From: Podarcis raffonei
Lineage: Eukaryota; Chordata; Lepidosauria; Squamata; Lacertidae
DNA: 64,000 bases
Reading direction: 5' to 3'
Assembly: GCF_027172205.1 (NCBI RefSeq)
Contig: NC_070607.1
Span: 65,248,831-65,312,830, forward strand
Shown: piece by piece, positions 55,011 through 64,000 of the stretch
Layout: every line of letters starts with the position of its first letter
Position numbering within the stretch: position 1 is the first letter of the stretch
Made by a program: the position numbers and the translations under genes
Notes under the pieces: model-generated
Databases searched by the model: none
Told to the model about the DNA's origin: nothing
What the model saw: the letters and a program-made list of their open reading frames with translations, nothing else

Positions 55011-55384
55011 CATCATGTGAATAAAGGTAAAGGGACCCCTGACCATTAGGTCCAGTCGTGGCCGACTCTGGGATTGCAGCGTTCATCTCGCTTTATTGGC
55101 CGAGGGAGCCGGTGTACAGCTTCCGGGTCATGTGGCCAGCATGACTAAGCTGCTTCTGGTGAACCAGAGCAGCGCACAGAAACGCCATTTACCTTCCCGC
55201 TGGAGCGGTACCTATTTATCTACTTGCACTTTGACGTGCTTTTGAACTGCTAGGTTGGCAGGAGCAGGGGCCGAGCAACGAGCTCACCCCGTCGCGGGGA
55301 TTCGAACCGTCAACCTTCTGATCAGCAAGTCCTAGGCTCTGTGGTTTAACCCACAGTGCCACCCGCGTCCCCATCATGTGAATA
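55011..55384 (-). mobile_element. Sauria-type tRNA SINE with 13-bp target duplication
   Basis: The insert 55024-55371 is flanked by a perfect CATCATGTGAATA (55011-55023 and 55372-55384). On the minus strand it starts GGGACGCGGGTGGCACTGTG (box A) with GGTTCGAATCC (box B, about 55295-55305), continues AAGTGCAAGTAGATAAATAG and CCGGAAGCTGTACACCGGCT, and ends GGTCAGGGGTCCCTTTACCT. This tRNA-headed, ACCTTT-tailed layout is that of the squamate Sauria/Squam SINE family, thought to be mobilised by BovB. It is nearly full length. Confidence 0.9.
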
Positions 55385-55574
55385 CACATCTGATATCTTC
55401 AAACACTTTTACTAGGAAGCAACCTGAGTTGTGAAGATGTTTCAAGTGTGTCAAGAAATAGGAACCTGGCCTGGGACCTTACCATGAAGGATGGGTAAAC
55501 AACAACAACAACATAGGAAGCTATTTATACCTACACAAACCACTAGTTCATATAGCTCAGCATTGCATGCACTG

Positions 55575-55697
55575 ACTGGCAGCAGCTCTCCATAGTTTCA
55601 GAAGAGATATTTCCAGCCCTGCCTGGAGAAGCCAGGGATTGAACCTGGAATCTTCTGGATCCAAAGCAAATGCTCTACCATTGAGCTATAGTCCTTG
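55575..55697 (-). mobile_element. tRNA-derived SINE, partial
   Basis: Plus-strand text GAGAAGCCAGGGATTGAACC, AAAGCAAATGCTCTACCATT and GAGCTATAGTCC is the reverse of the tRNA head; GGCAGCAGCTCTCCATAG is the body. Same family as 39985-40165. Confidence 0.7.
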
Positions 55698-55728
55698 CAA
55701 TGCTCTTGGAAGCCAAGGAGATGGCATA

Positions 55729-55882
55729 TAGAATCATAGCATCATAGAATTGGTTGGAAGGGGCCACGAGGGGCATCCACTCCAACCCATTGCAATGCCG
55801 GAATCTTTCACCAAACGCAGGGCTCAAACTCACAACCCTGGGATTATGAGTCTCATACTCTATTGACTGAGCTATCCAGTTG
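55729..55882 (-). mobile_element. tRNA-headed SINE with CR1-like tail
   Basis: On the minus strand: GGATAGCTCAGTCAATAGAG (box A), GGTTGTGAGTTTGAGCCCTG (box B), AAAGATTCCGGCATTGCAAT, then the CR1-type end TTGGAAGGGGCC region and TATGATGCTATGATTCTAT. The best-preserved copy of this family here. Confidence 0.85.
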
Positions 55883-56249
55883 TCTAAAATTGGATCAAGA
55901 AAGACTCAACCTATGAAATCCTTCTGTGGGGATGCCAGGAACACAAAATACTGCAAAGTGAGACCTCCATAGAAGATACAGTCTCTAGCTTTGAGTTCCC
56001 TTTTATCTTTCTTTGCTGCATCAGCAAGGCGAGAATTTGCATCTGTGTTATGACTGCGGCTTTTAAAATCCTTTGGTTTGTTTTAACTTGCATGCCTACT
56101 TGTTTCTTTTATTTCTTAAAAACCCTAACAGCAATCTTCCCCCAGGTATGGGCCAATCAACATGGAATTATTTCTCAAATCCTTATACAAACAATGAACC
56201 ACTTCGTGCCAGCCTGAGTATGCAAATTTCCAGGTTGAGGCTTCCTAGC

Positions 56250-56496
56250 CAGAGGTCAGCAAACTTTTTCAGCAGGGGGCCAGTCCATTATCCCTCAGAC
56301 CTTGTGGGGGGCTGGACTATATTCTGAAGAAAAAAATGAACAAATTCCTATGCCCCACAAATAACCCAGAGATGCATTTTAAATAAAAGGACACATTCTA
56401 CTCATGTAAAAACACGTTGATTCCCGGACTGTCCACGGGCCAGATTTAGGTGATTGGGTCGGATCCGGCCCCCGGGCCTTAGTTTGCCTACCCATG
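56250..56496. mobile_element. hAT-like non-autonomous transposon
   Basis: Begins CAGAGGTCAGCAAACTTTTT and ends CCTTAGTTTGCCTACCCATG, inverted ends. The interior has CAGTCCATTATCCCTCAGAC and GGTCGGATCCGGCCCCCGGG. Non-coding. Confidence 0.75.
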
Positions 56497-56774
56497 GCTT
56501 AGGTCAGGGGTCAGCAAGGTTTATCTTGCCTGGGCCGGATTGGTCCTGCTGAGATCCCTCTGTGGGCCAGATCTTGCATGTGCATAAGCGCCTGCGCCCG
56601 TGATTTTCAGCATCTGTGCATGTGCACCCATGATTTTTGGTGTCTGTGTCTGCACAGACTTGATTTCCAGCGCCACAGGCAGCTCAGTTTGGGGGCGGCT
56701 CGTGGGCCGGTTAAATGACCTCCGCGGGCTACTTCCGGCCCATGGGCCTTAGGTTGCTGACCCCTGGCTTAGAC
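56497..56774. mobile_element. Second hAT-like transposon, directly adjacent
   Basis: The body 56505-56766 begins CAGGGGTCAGCAA and ends TTGCTGACCCCTG, a perfect 13-base inverted repeat. The flanks GCTTAGGT (56497-56504) and GCTTAGAC (56767-56774) fit an 8-base hAT duplication with two changes. It abuts the preceding element. Confidence 0.8.
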
Positions 56775-56799
56775 TATTGACACCTCATCCTCTGCTCTT

Positions 56800-57620
56800 T
56801 GAATGCAAAAGAACATGTCACATTTCTTTGAGGAGCACAAGTATAGCTACCAAGACTGGTAATTTACAAGGTCATTCATATCCTTCCACATAAGCACTAT
56901 TCACGAGAAGCGCTGGCTCAGGCATGCTGTTGAGAATTTTCTTGGCACGCAGCTCCATTCCCTACCTGTTTGGGCTCTGCCACTTTAATCAGCATTATAT
57001 AATGAACATGGTTTTCCAGAAGCAAGGCTTACAGGAAGACTGAAAATATTACATAGTGTTTCTGAGTGCTGTAGCCCTCATTTTCAATTGGGCAACTCGG
57101 AACTCAGGAGCAAGATCAACCTCTCCTGTCAAGTTGTCTGCACTGAGCTCTTAGCACAGATTCTATATTTGAATCTTATCACTGGCAGCTCAGTCCTTCA
57201 CTATGCGACAGAGCAAACGACACTTCTACCCTCAATTGCTGTTGTGTGCTCTTTCTGACAAGGCCATCAACTGTCTCCTTTGGGCTTGGTGTAAGTTGAG
57301 CAAAAGCAGTTTGGACACTCCTGTCCTAACTACCTAACCCCAGCCAAGCATGGTTCCTGTACTCTTATAGGACAGGCAATACAACTTTTCCCATCAGTGG
57401 AAGGGAAAGCTGCACCTCTTGAATTTCTGCCTGTCCCTACTTCTTACCCTGCTATTATTAGTCCCTGATGGTGTTATATATGTGCCATGAAATGTTTCAC
57501 CTGGTGAATTATACAAGCAAGCTGCTGTTAAAAGGACAAGAGAGAGTTCAGGAGCTATTCCAATTCTGCTAAGTCTACAAACAAGGGCTGGACTGATTTA
57601 AATATTTTGATTTTTTAAAT
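56800..57620. other. Gene-free stretch
   Basis: No exon or recognised repeat. Confidence 0.45.
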
Positions 57621-57633
57621 TTTTTTTAAAAAC

Positions 57634-58755
57634 CTTCCAGTAGCACCTTAGAGACCAACTAAGTTAGTTATTGGTATGAGCTTTCGTGTTCATAAACATT
57701 TATTCAGATACACTGAAACAGAAGTCACCAGACCCTTATATATAGTGAGAGGGTGGGGAGGAGTATTACTCAAAAGGGTGGTGGGTAAACCTGTTAATGA
57801 CTGTTAATGACTGCAGTTGGTCTTAGAGGAAAAAGCAAGGGGTGAGATGGCTAAAAATAGCTTTCTCATGTATAATGAGATAAGAATCCATGAGACAGCT
57901 ATTTTTAGCCATCTCACCCCTTGCCATCTCACCCATCTCACCCCTTGATAGGTGTGGTAAACCTGTTGACGACTGTTAACGACTGCAATTGGTCTTACAG
58001 GAAAAAGCAAGGGGTGAGATGGCTAAAAATAGCTTTATCTTGTATAATGAGATAAGAATCCATGAGACAGCTATTTTTAGCCATCTCACCCCTTGCTTTT
58101 TCCTGTAAGACCAATTGCAGTCGTTAACAGTCGTCAACAGGTTTACCACACCTATCAGCTAATCACCCATTCCCACCACCCTTTTGAGTAATACCCCTCC
58201 CCACCCTCTCACTATATATAAGGGTCTGGTGACTTCTCTTTCAGTTACAGAAAGGTAGCCGTGTTGGTCTGCCATAGTCAAAACAAAATTTTTTTTTCCT
58301 TCCAGTAGCACCTTAAAGACCAACTAAGTTACCGTATATTTTGCTCTATAAGACTCACTTTTTTCCCTCCTAAAAAGTAAGGGGAAATGTGTGTGCGTCT
58401 TATGGAGCGAATGCAGGCTGCGCAGCTATCACAGAAGCCAGAACAGCAAGAGGGATCGCTGCTTTCACTGCGCAGCGATCCCTCTTGCTGTTCTGCCTTC
58501 TGAGATTCAGAATATTTTTTTTCTTGTTTTCCTCCTCCAAAAACTAGGTGCGTCTTGTGGTCTGGTGCGTCTTATAGAGCGAAAAATACGGTAGTTCTTG
58601 GTATGAGCTTTCGTGTGCATGCACACTTCTTCAGATACACCACTTTCAGTGTAACTGAAGAAGTGTGCATGCACACGAAAAGCTCATACTAATAACTAAC
58701 TTAGTTGGTCTCTAAGGTGCTACTGGAAGGATTTTTGTTTTGTTTTGACTAAGGC
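57634..58755. mobile_element. Inverted pair of Penelope-like fragments
   Basis: The left arm starts TTCCAGTAGCACCTTAGAGA (57637) and runs through TATATATAGTGAGAGGGTGG; the right arm has the reverse (CCACCCTCTCACTATATATA, about 58199) and ends GGTGCTACTGGAAGGATTTT (about 58718-58737). In the centre 57956-58032 and 58069-58147 are near-perfect inverted copies of a 78-base unit (GTAAACCTGTTGACGACTGT ... reversed). Only terminal regions of Penelope-like elements are present, so these are fossils. The right arm is itself split by a 260-bp DNA element. Confidence 0.75.
58330..58593. mobile_element. 260-bp MITE with TA duplication nested in a Penelope-like repeat
   Basis: The body 58332-58591 begins CCGTATATTTTGCTCTATAA and ends TTATAGAGCGAAAAATACGG. 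The TA pairs 58330-58331 and 58592-58593 flank it; removing the body restores AACTAAGTTAGTTCTTGG as seen in other copies. Inside is a hairpin with 30-base arms (AGAAGCCAGAACAGCAAGAG, from about 58433) and one mismatch. Tc1/mariner-type by target site. Confidence 0.88.
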
Positions 58756-58813
58756 AGACCAACATGGCTAACTACCTGTAACTTAAATGTTGTTGCTGTT
58801 CTTAAAAAAAAGC

Positions 58814-58863
<50 letters not shown>
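58814..58863. repeat. (ATT)n microsatellite
   Basis: About sixteen perfect TTA units. Confidence 0.97.
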
Positions 58864-58865
<2 letters not shown>

Positions 58866-59153
58866 CAAGAATGGCACAGTGTCTGGCTGATTTGTCTTCT
58901 ATCTCCTTGTCTATAGTGCCCAGTTCGGTAGTTTACTATACCTTTGTCTATAAACAAATCTCTTAAATCACAAGTTTTGCTTTCATCATCTTCCTTACTT
59001 GACAATTGTTTGTCCTTTAACTATCCTTGATTTATGACCTCCGCCTGGGGCTGCTCCCAGGAGCTTGAAAATATCAGGACTAGATTTCTCAGCAGTCTCT
59101 GCAACTTGTCTGCTTCTCACCATTTATATTGGATGAAGGACCTCACTTTAAAC

Positions 59154-59290
59154 CAGGGATAGGGGACCTGGAACTCTCCAGATGTTGCTGAATAACAACT
59201 CCCATCATCCCTGGTAACTGGCCATGCTGGCTGGGGCTGATGGGATTTGGAGTCCCACAACAGCTGGAGGGCCATAGATTCCTTATCTCC
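59154..59290. mobile_element. hAT-like short inverted-repeat element
   Basis: Left CAGGGATAGGGGACCTGGAA and CCAGATGTTGCTGAATAACA; middle CTGGCCATGCTGGCTGGGGC; right CAACAGCTGGAGGGCCATAG. The two halves are imperfect inverted copies, a widespread squamate non-autonomous family. Confidence 0.75.
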
Positions 59291-59299
59291 TCAGCCTTT

Positions 59300-60780
59300 T
59301 AGTGTGTGATCATTTTTAGCTCAATGGCATTAAAACCTCCTGCTAATTTTTGCAGTTCAAACTTCAAAGACCAGGATAGGGTGGTGGGGGTGGCCCTACA
59401 TTAGAAGATGAAAAATATTCAGCACTCAGTTTCTAGGATGATATTCTTATCTCCCTTTTTAAATACTTGGTTCTGAGAGTCACTCAGTCTCATTATGGCT
59501 CCAGTAATCTTTCTACATTGCAATTGGGCAGAAATTGTAGCTCCACTGACGGTAATAGAGAGCTTCCGTTTTTTGGCTGCTTCATTGCTGTCTGCTGTCA
59601 AATAAACTCACATTTTCCTGCTGTTGACACAAACATTGTGTAACAGGAAGACCTATGCTTCCCCACCTAGCAGCAAAGGAAACTGATTTGAGCTGTTTAC
59701 AAAATTTCCTACATATTTTATCCTGGGTTTGGGCTCACATTCAGAAAAGCACTTTGACCTTATTTTTTGTACTGAAGCTATTCACTTCCATATATAGAAA
59801 GAATCATGAAAGTTCTTGAGAGGTATCTTATTTAAGTCCTACTACAGATAACACTGAAAACAGCCTCTTGCTACAAAGAAATGGTTCCACTTACCACAGT
59901 AGCCAGACAAAAGGTTACTTTTTAAAAAAGAAAGAAAGAAAAGCATTTCTCATCTCAAACAGTAACGTTTCCCACTGTGGTCAAAAGTGTCCACATTCTA
60001 AAGCATGAAATCTAAAATCAAGATGTAAATGCATATTTAGTCACCATTTTTTATTATGAAAGTGCTTCCCTGTGTTTCTCAGCACATTTTCATTGGAACT
60101 TTGGAAATCGGTAGTTAAGGTACTGCACATTCCAAGTAGGTAATTAAGCTGTTATTCTCCATCCCCCCTCACACTCAAAGAAAAATGATTACAGATAGTT
60201 TATTATACGAGGGTGGGGCGTTTTATGGCAATCCTTCCCCCTCCCACTGTGTTCTGAGTCTGATTCTACATGTTTTATTATTCAATAAGATACTAGTTTC
60301 AAGTGACTGTATTTCACAATGAAATTACAGTTCTTAGTGAAATTAATTTTTACTGTTTCATGCGAACATATCCATTAGAAAGAACAGCAGTGTATGGGTT
60401 TTGCCCAGAACACTGGTCAGGGGAACATCTGACAAAGGAGATAAGGGATGTATTTTTTCCCCCTTTCATGTGCAAACTCTGTTAATAATAGGGTTGCACT
60501 GAGTGACAACATAAGTTTCCCAGTTGTTCCTGTTGGGTAACAATGGGGGAAAGGGGTGAACTGAAGGTAAAAGGAGGTTGTTTTTATTTTAAATCATTAT
60601 GCTGTGGAGATGAGGCAGCTGCACAATGTCCTTTGTCATATGAGAGTGAGGAGTGCCGACCTACCATTGCAGCAGCAGGAAAAGCAGGTTCTTTTTCTGT
60701 CTGATTTTCCTAAAGGAAAAGCTCAAGTGCATATTAAAGGCAGCTTTTAAAAATCTCTTCCTGAAACTAGCACAAAGGGA
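59300..60780. other. Gene-free stretch
   Basis: No exon or clear repeat is recognised. Confidence 0.45.
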
Positions 60781-60799
60781 ACAAAATAATAATTTTAAA

Positions 60800-61421
60800 A
60801 TTCCTTCCAGTAGCACCTTAGAGACCAACTAAGTTTGTTATTGGTATGAGCTTTCACGTGCATGCACACTTCTTCAGATACACTGAAACAGAAGTCACCA
60901 GACCCTTATATATAGTGAGAGGGTTAACGACTGCAATTGGTCTTACAGGAAAAAGCAAGGGGTGAGATGGCTAAAAATAGCTTTATCATGTATCTATTTC
61001 TGAAATTGCTTTGTAATAGGACAGCTACTTTGAGATCTTGTATAGAATGTCCAGGGAGATTGAAGTGTTCTCCTACTGTGGGTGAGGAGTTCTTTAAGAT
61101 TGGGTGGCTGTCTGTAGGCAATGAAAGGTCTTCCTCCCAGAGCTTGAGAAAGAGAACTGTCATTGTCTAGGAGAGGTTGTAGATCTCTGATGATGCGTTG
61201 AACTGTTTTAACTTCTTCAAACAATTTCAGAAATAGACTGGAAAGAGAAGTTGCTGAATTGCAACTTATTATCAAACTTAAAACCATGGAGAGACCTGGT
61301 CTGAATAGAGACATTGGATTCTTATCTCATTATACAAGATAAAGCTATTTTTAGCCATCTCACCCATTGCTTTTTCCTGTAAGACCAATTGCAGTCATTA
61401 ACAGTTGTGAACAGGTTTACC
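60800..61421. mobile_element. Rearranged Penelope-like fragments
   Basis: Begins with the same tail as 14.7 and 57.6 kb (TTCCAGTAGCACCTTAGAGA), then short minus-strand stretches of the Penelope-like C-terminal region (GEHFNLPGHSIQDLKVAVLL; KTVQRIIRDLQPLLDNDSSL), then a plus-strand stretch (ERPGL-type block, about 61290) and the reversed 78-base unit of 57.9 kb. The order and orientation differ from the 14.7 kb copy, so it is a scrambled fossil. Confidence 0.75.
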
Positions 61422-64000
61422 ATTGTTGTTGTTGTTTAGTCGTGTCCGACTCTTCGTGACCCCATGGACCAGAGCACACCAGGCACTTCTGTCCTCCACT
61501 GCCTCCCGCAGTTTGGTCAGACTCATGTTTGTAGCTTTGAAGACACTATCCAACCATCTCGTCTTCTGTTGTCCCCTTCTCCTTGTGCCCTCCATCTTTC
61601 CCAACATCAAGGTCTTTTCCAGAGAGTCTTTTCTTCTCATGAGGTGGCCAAAGTATTGGAGCCTCAGCTTCACGATCTGTCCTTCCAGTGAGCACTCAGG
61701 GCTGATTTCCTTCAGAATGGAGAGGTTTGATCTTCTTGCAGTCCATGGGACTCTCAAGAGTCTCCTCCAGCACCATAATTCAAAAGCATCAATTCTTCGG
61801 CGATCAGCCTTCTTTATGGTCCAGCTCTCACTTCCATACATCACTACTGGAAAAACCATAGCTTTTACTATACGGACCTTTGTTGGCAAGGTGATGTCTC
61901 TACTTTTTAAGATGCTGTCTAGGTTGGTCATTGCTTTCCTCCCAAGAAGCAGGCGTCTCTTAATTTCGTGGCTGCTGTCACCATCTGCAGTGATCATGGA
62001 GCCCAAGAAAGTAAAATCTCTCACTGCCTCCATTTCTTCTCCTTCTATTTGCCAGGAGGTGATGGGACCAGTGGCCATGATCTTCGTTTTTTTGATGTTG
62101 AGCTTCAGACCATAATTTGCGCTCTCCTCTTTCACCCTCAATAAAAGGTTCTTTAATTCCTCCTCACTTTCTGCCATCAAGGTTGTGTCATCTGCATATC
62201 TGAGGTTGTTGATATTTCTTCCAGCAATCTTAATTCCAGCTAGGGATTCATCCAGCCCAGCCTTTCGCATGATGAATTCTGCATATAACTTAAATAACCA
62301 GGGAGACAATATACAGCCTTGTCGTACTCCTTTCCCAATTTTGAACCAATCAGTTGTTCCATATCCAGTTCTAACTGTAGCTTCTTGTCCCACATAGAGA
62401 TTTCTCAGGAGACAGATGAGGTGGTCAGGCACTCCCATTTCTTTAAGAACTTGCCATAGTTTGCTGTGGTCGACACAGTCAAAGGCTTTTGCATAGTCAA
62501 TGAAGCAGAAGTAGATGTCTTTCTGGAACTCTCTAGCTTTCTCCATAATCCAGCGCATGTTTGCAATTTGGTCTCTGGTTCCTCTGCCTCTTCTAAATCC
62601 AGCTTGCACTTCTGGGAGTTCTCGGTCCACATACTGCTTGAGCCTTCCTTGTAGAATTTTAAGCATAACCTTGCTAGCATGTGAAATGAGTGCAATTGTG
62701 TGGTAGTTGGAGCATTCTTTAGCACTGCCCTTCTTTGGGATTGGGATGTAGACTGATCTTCTCCAATCCTCTGGCCACTGCTGAGTTTTCCAAACTTGCT
62801 GGCATATTGAGTGTAGCACCTTAACAGCATCATCTTTTAAAATTTTAAATAGTTCAGCTGGAATACCATCACTTCCACTGGCCTTGTTATTTGCAGTGCT
62901 TTCTAAGGCCCATTTGACTTCACTCTCCAGGATGTCTGGCTCAAGCTCAGCAACCCCACTACCTGGGGTGTACGAGACATCCATATCTTTCTGGTATAAT
63001 TCCTCTGTGTATTCTTGCCACCTCTTCTTGATGTCTTCTGCTTCTGTTAGGTCCTTACCACTTTTGCCCTTTATTATGGCAATCTTTGAACAAAATGTTC
63101 CTTTCATATCTCCAATTTTCTTGAACAGATCTCTGGTTCTTCCCATTCTGTTGTTTTCCTCTATTTCTTTGCATTGCTCGTTTAAGTAGGCCTTCTTGTC
63201 TCTCCTTGCTATTTTTTGGAAATCTGCATTCAATTTCCTGTATCTTTCATTATCTCCCTCGCATTTTGCTTGCCTTCTCTCCCCCGCTATTTGTAAGGCC
63301 TCATTGGACAGCCACTTTGCTTTCTTGCATTTCCTTTTCATTGGGATGGTTTTCGTTGCTGCCTCCTGTATAATGTTGCGAGCCTCCATCCATAGTTCTT
63401 CAGGCACTCTGTCTAGCAAATCTAAATCCTTAAACCTGTTCCTCACTTCCACTGTGTATTCAGAAGGCATTTGATTTAGATTGTATCTTACCGGCCCCGT
63501 GGTTTTTCCTACTTTCTTCAGTTTAAGCTTGAATTTTGCTATAAGAAGCTGATGATCTCAGCCACAGTCAGCTCCAGGTCTTGTTTTTGCTGACTGTATT
63601 GAGCTTCTCCATCTTTGGCTGCAGAGAATATAATCAATCTGATTTCGATGCTGCCCATCTGGTGATGTCCACGTGTAGAGTCGTCTCTTGTGTTGTTGGA
63701 AAAGCGTGTTTGTGATGACCAGGTTGTTCTCTTGACAGAACTCTATTAGCCTTTGCCCTGCTTCATTTTGCTCTTCAAGGCCAAACTTGCCAGTTGTTCC
63801 TTTTATCTCTTGATTCCCTACTTTAGCATTCCAATCCCCTATAATGAGAAGAACATCCTTCTTTGGTGTCACTTCTATAAGGTCTTGTAAGTCCTCATAG
63901 AATTGGTCAATTTCAGTTTCTTCAGCACCAGTAGTTGGTGCATAAACTTGGATTACTGTTATGTTAAAAGGTCTGCCTTGGATTCGTATCGAGATCATTC
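61422..64000 (-). mobile_element. BovB (RTE-clade) LINE, 5' end beyond the window
   Basis: On the minus strand, 63998-63558 encodes the APE-type endonuclease (GDWNAKVGNQ, then YTWTSPDGQHRNQIDYIL). In the same frame 63470-61398 encodes the reverse transcriptase and C-terminus: KASGSDGIPAELFK, CFIDYAKAFDCVDHSKLW, GVRQGCILSPWLF, NNLRYADDTTLMAES (YADD at 62198-62187), MVFPVVMYGSESWTIKKAD and LQYFGHLMRR. The parts are split by one TGA at 63560-63558 after GADCG, where Ser is usual. The 3' end is the GACTAAACAACAACAACAAT tail. It is inserted in the Penelope-like repeat on its left. With a 690-codon frame still open it is one of the youngest insertions here. BovB is spread widely in squamates and is known for horizontal transfer. 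Confidence 0.95.

Noticed and set aside
55285-55371. A tRNA gene
   Set aside because: Box A and box B are present but belong to the head of a SINE with target duplications; no intact cloverleaf tRNA gene is seen.
61398-63470. A 690-codon frame as a host gene
   Set aside because: It carries RT blocks including YADD, BovB C-terminal motifs and a tandem-repeat tail; it is a LINE.

Overview
This window reads as nuclear DNA of a squamate reptile, most likely a lizard. Its genes are spliced with GT-AG introns and its spacers are packed with interspersed repeats. The repeat mix points to Squamata: BovB (RTE-clade) LINEs, a tRNA-headed Sauria-type SINE with an ACCTTT-type tail, CR1- and L2-type LINEs, L1 3' ends, Penelope-like elements and several families of short terminal-inverted-repeat DNA transposons. 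There is no bacterial or organellar content.

Four host genes can be built from the sequence. Left to right they are: (1) a four-exon CD300/CMRF35-like immunoglobulin receptor on the + strand (10307-16413, 207 aa); (2) BCL2L15 on the - strand (26661 down to about 20180, 156-158 aa, BH3 motif visible); (3) AP4B1, the beta subunit of adaptor complex AP-4, on the - strand (ten coding exons from 39830 down to 28788, 740 aa, plus a likely non-coding first exon near 41.0 kb); and (4) DCLRE1B (Apollo/SNM1B nuclease) on the + strand (four coding exons, 43123-47367, 562 aa). The order and strands of BCL2L15 - AP4B1 - DCLRE1B match human chromosome 1p13.2. AP4B1 and DCLRE1B diverge from a GC- and CpG-rich interval at about 40.75-42.07 kb. 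The human neighbours PTPN22 and HIPK1 are not seen; instead a CD300-like gene lies beside BCL2L15.

By region: 1-10.3 kb is gene-free and holds CR1, an unclassified LINE tail, SINEs and a solo LTR. 10.3-16.4 kb is the CD300-like gene, whose introns carry Penelope-like and L1 insertions with clear target-site duplications. 16.4-20.2 kb is repeats. 20.2-26.7 kb is BCL2L15, with a BovB copy, CR1, L2, SINE and inverted-repeat elements in its introns. 26.7-28.8 kb is spacer. 28.8-41.1 kb is AP4B1. 41-43 kb is the shared promoter region and an LINE remnant. 43.1-47.4 kb is DCLRE1B. 47.4-64 kb is gene-free and repeat-rich, with an inverted Penelope-like pair at 57.6-58.8 kb and a long BovB element running off the right edge.

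The genes do not form one pathway: the receptor is an immune surface protein, BCL2L15 an apoptosis-family protein, AP4B1 a trans-Golgi sorting subunit and DCLRE1B a telomere and DNA-repair nuclease. I found no undescribed multi-gene system. The most unusual points are the CD300-like gene at this locus and the layered mobile-element insertions whose order can be read from their flanking duplications.
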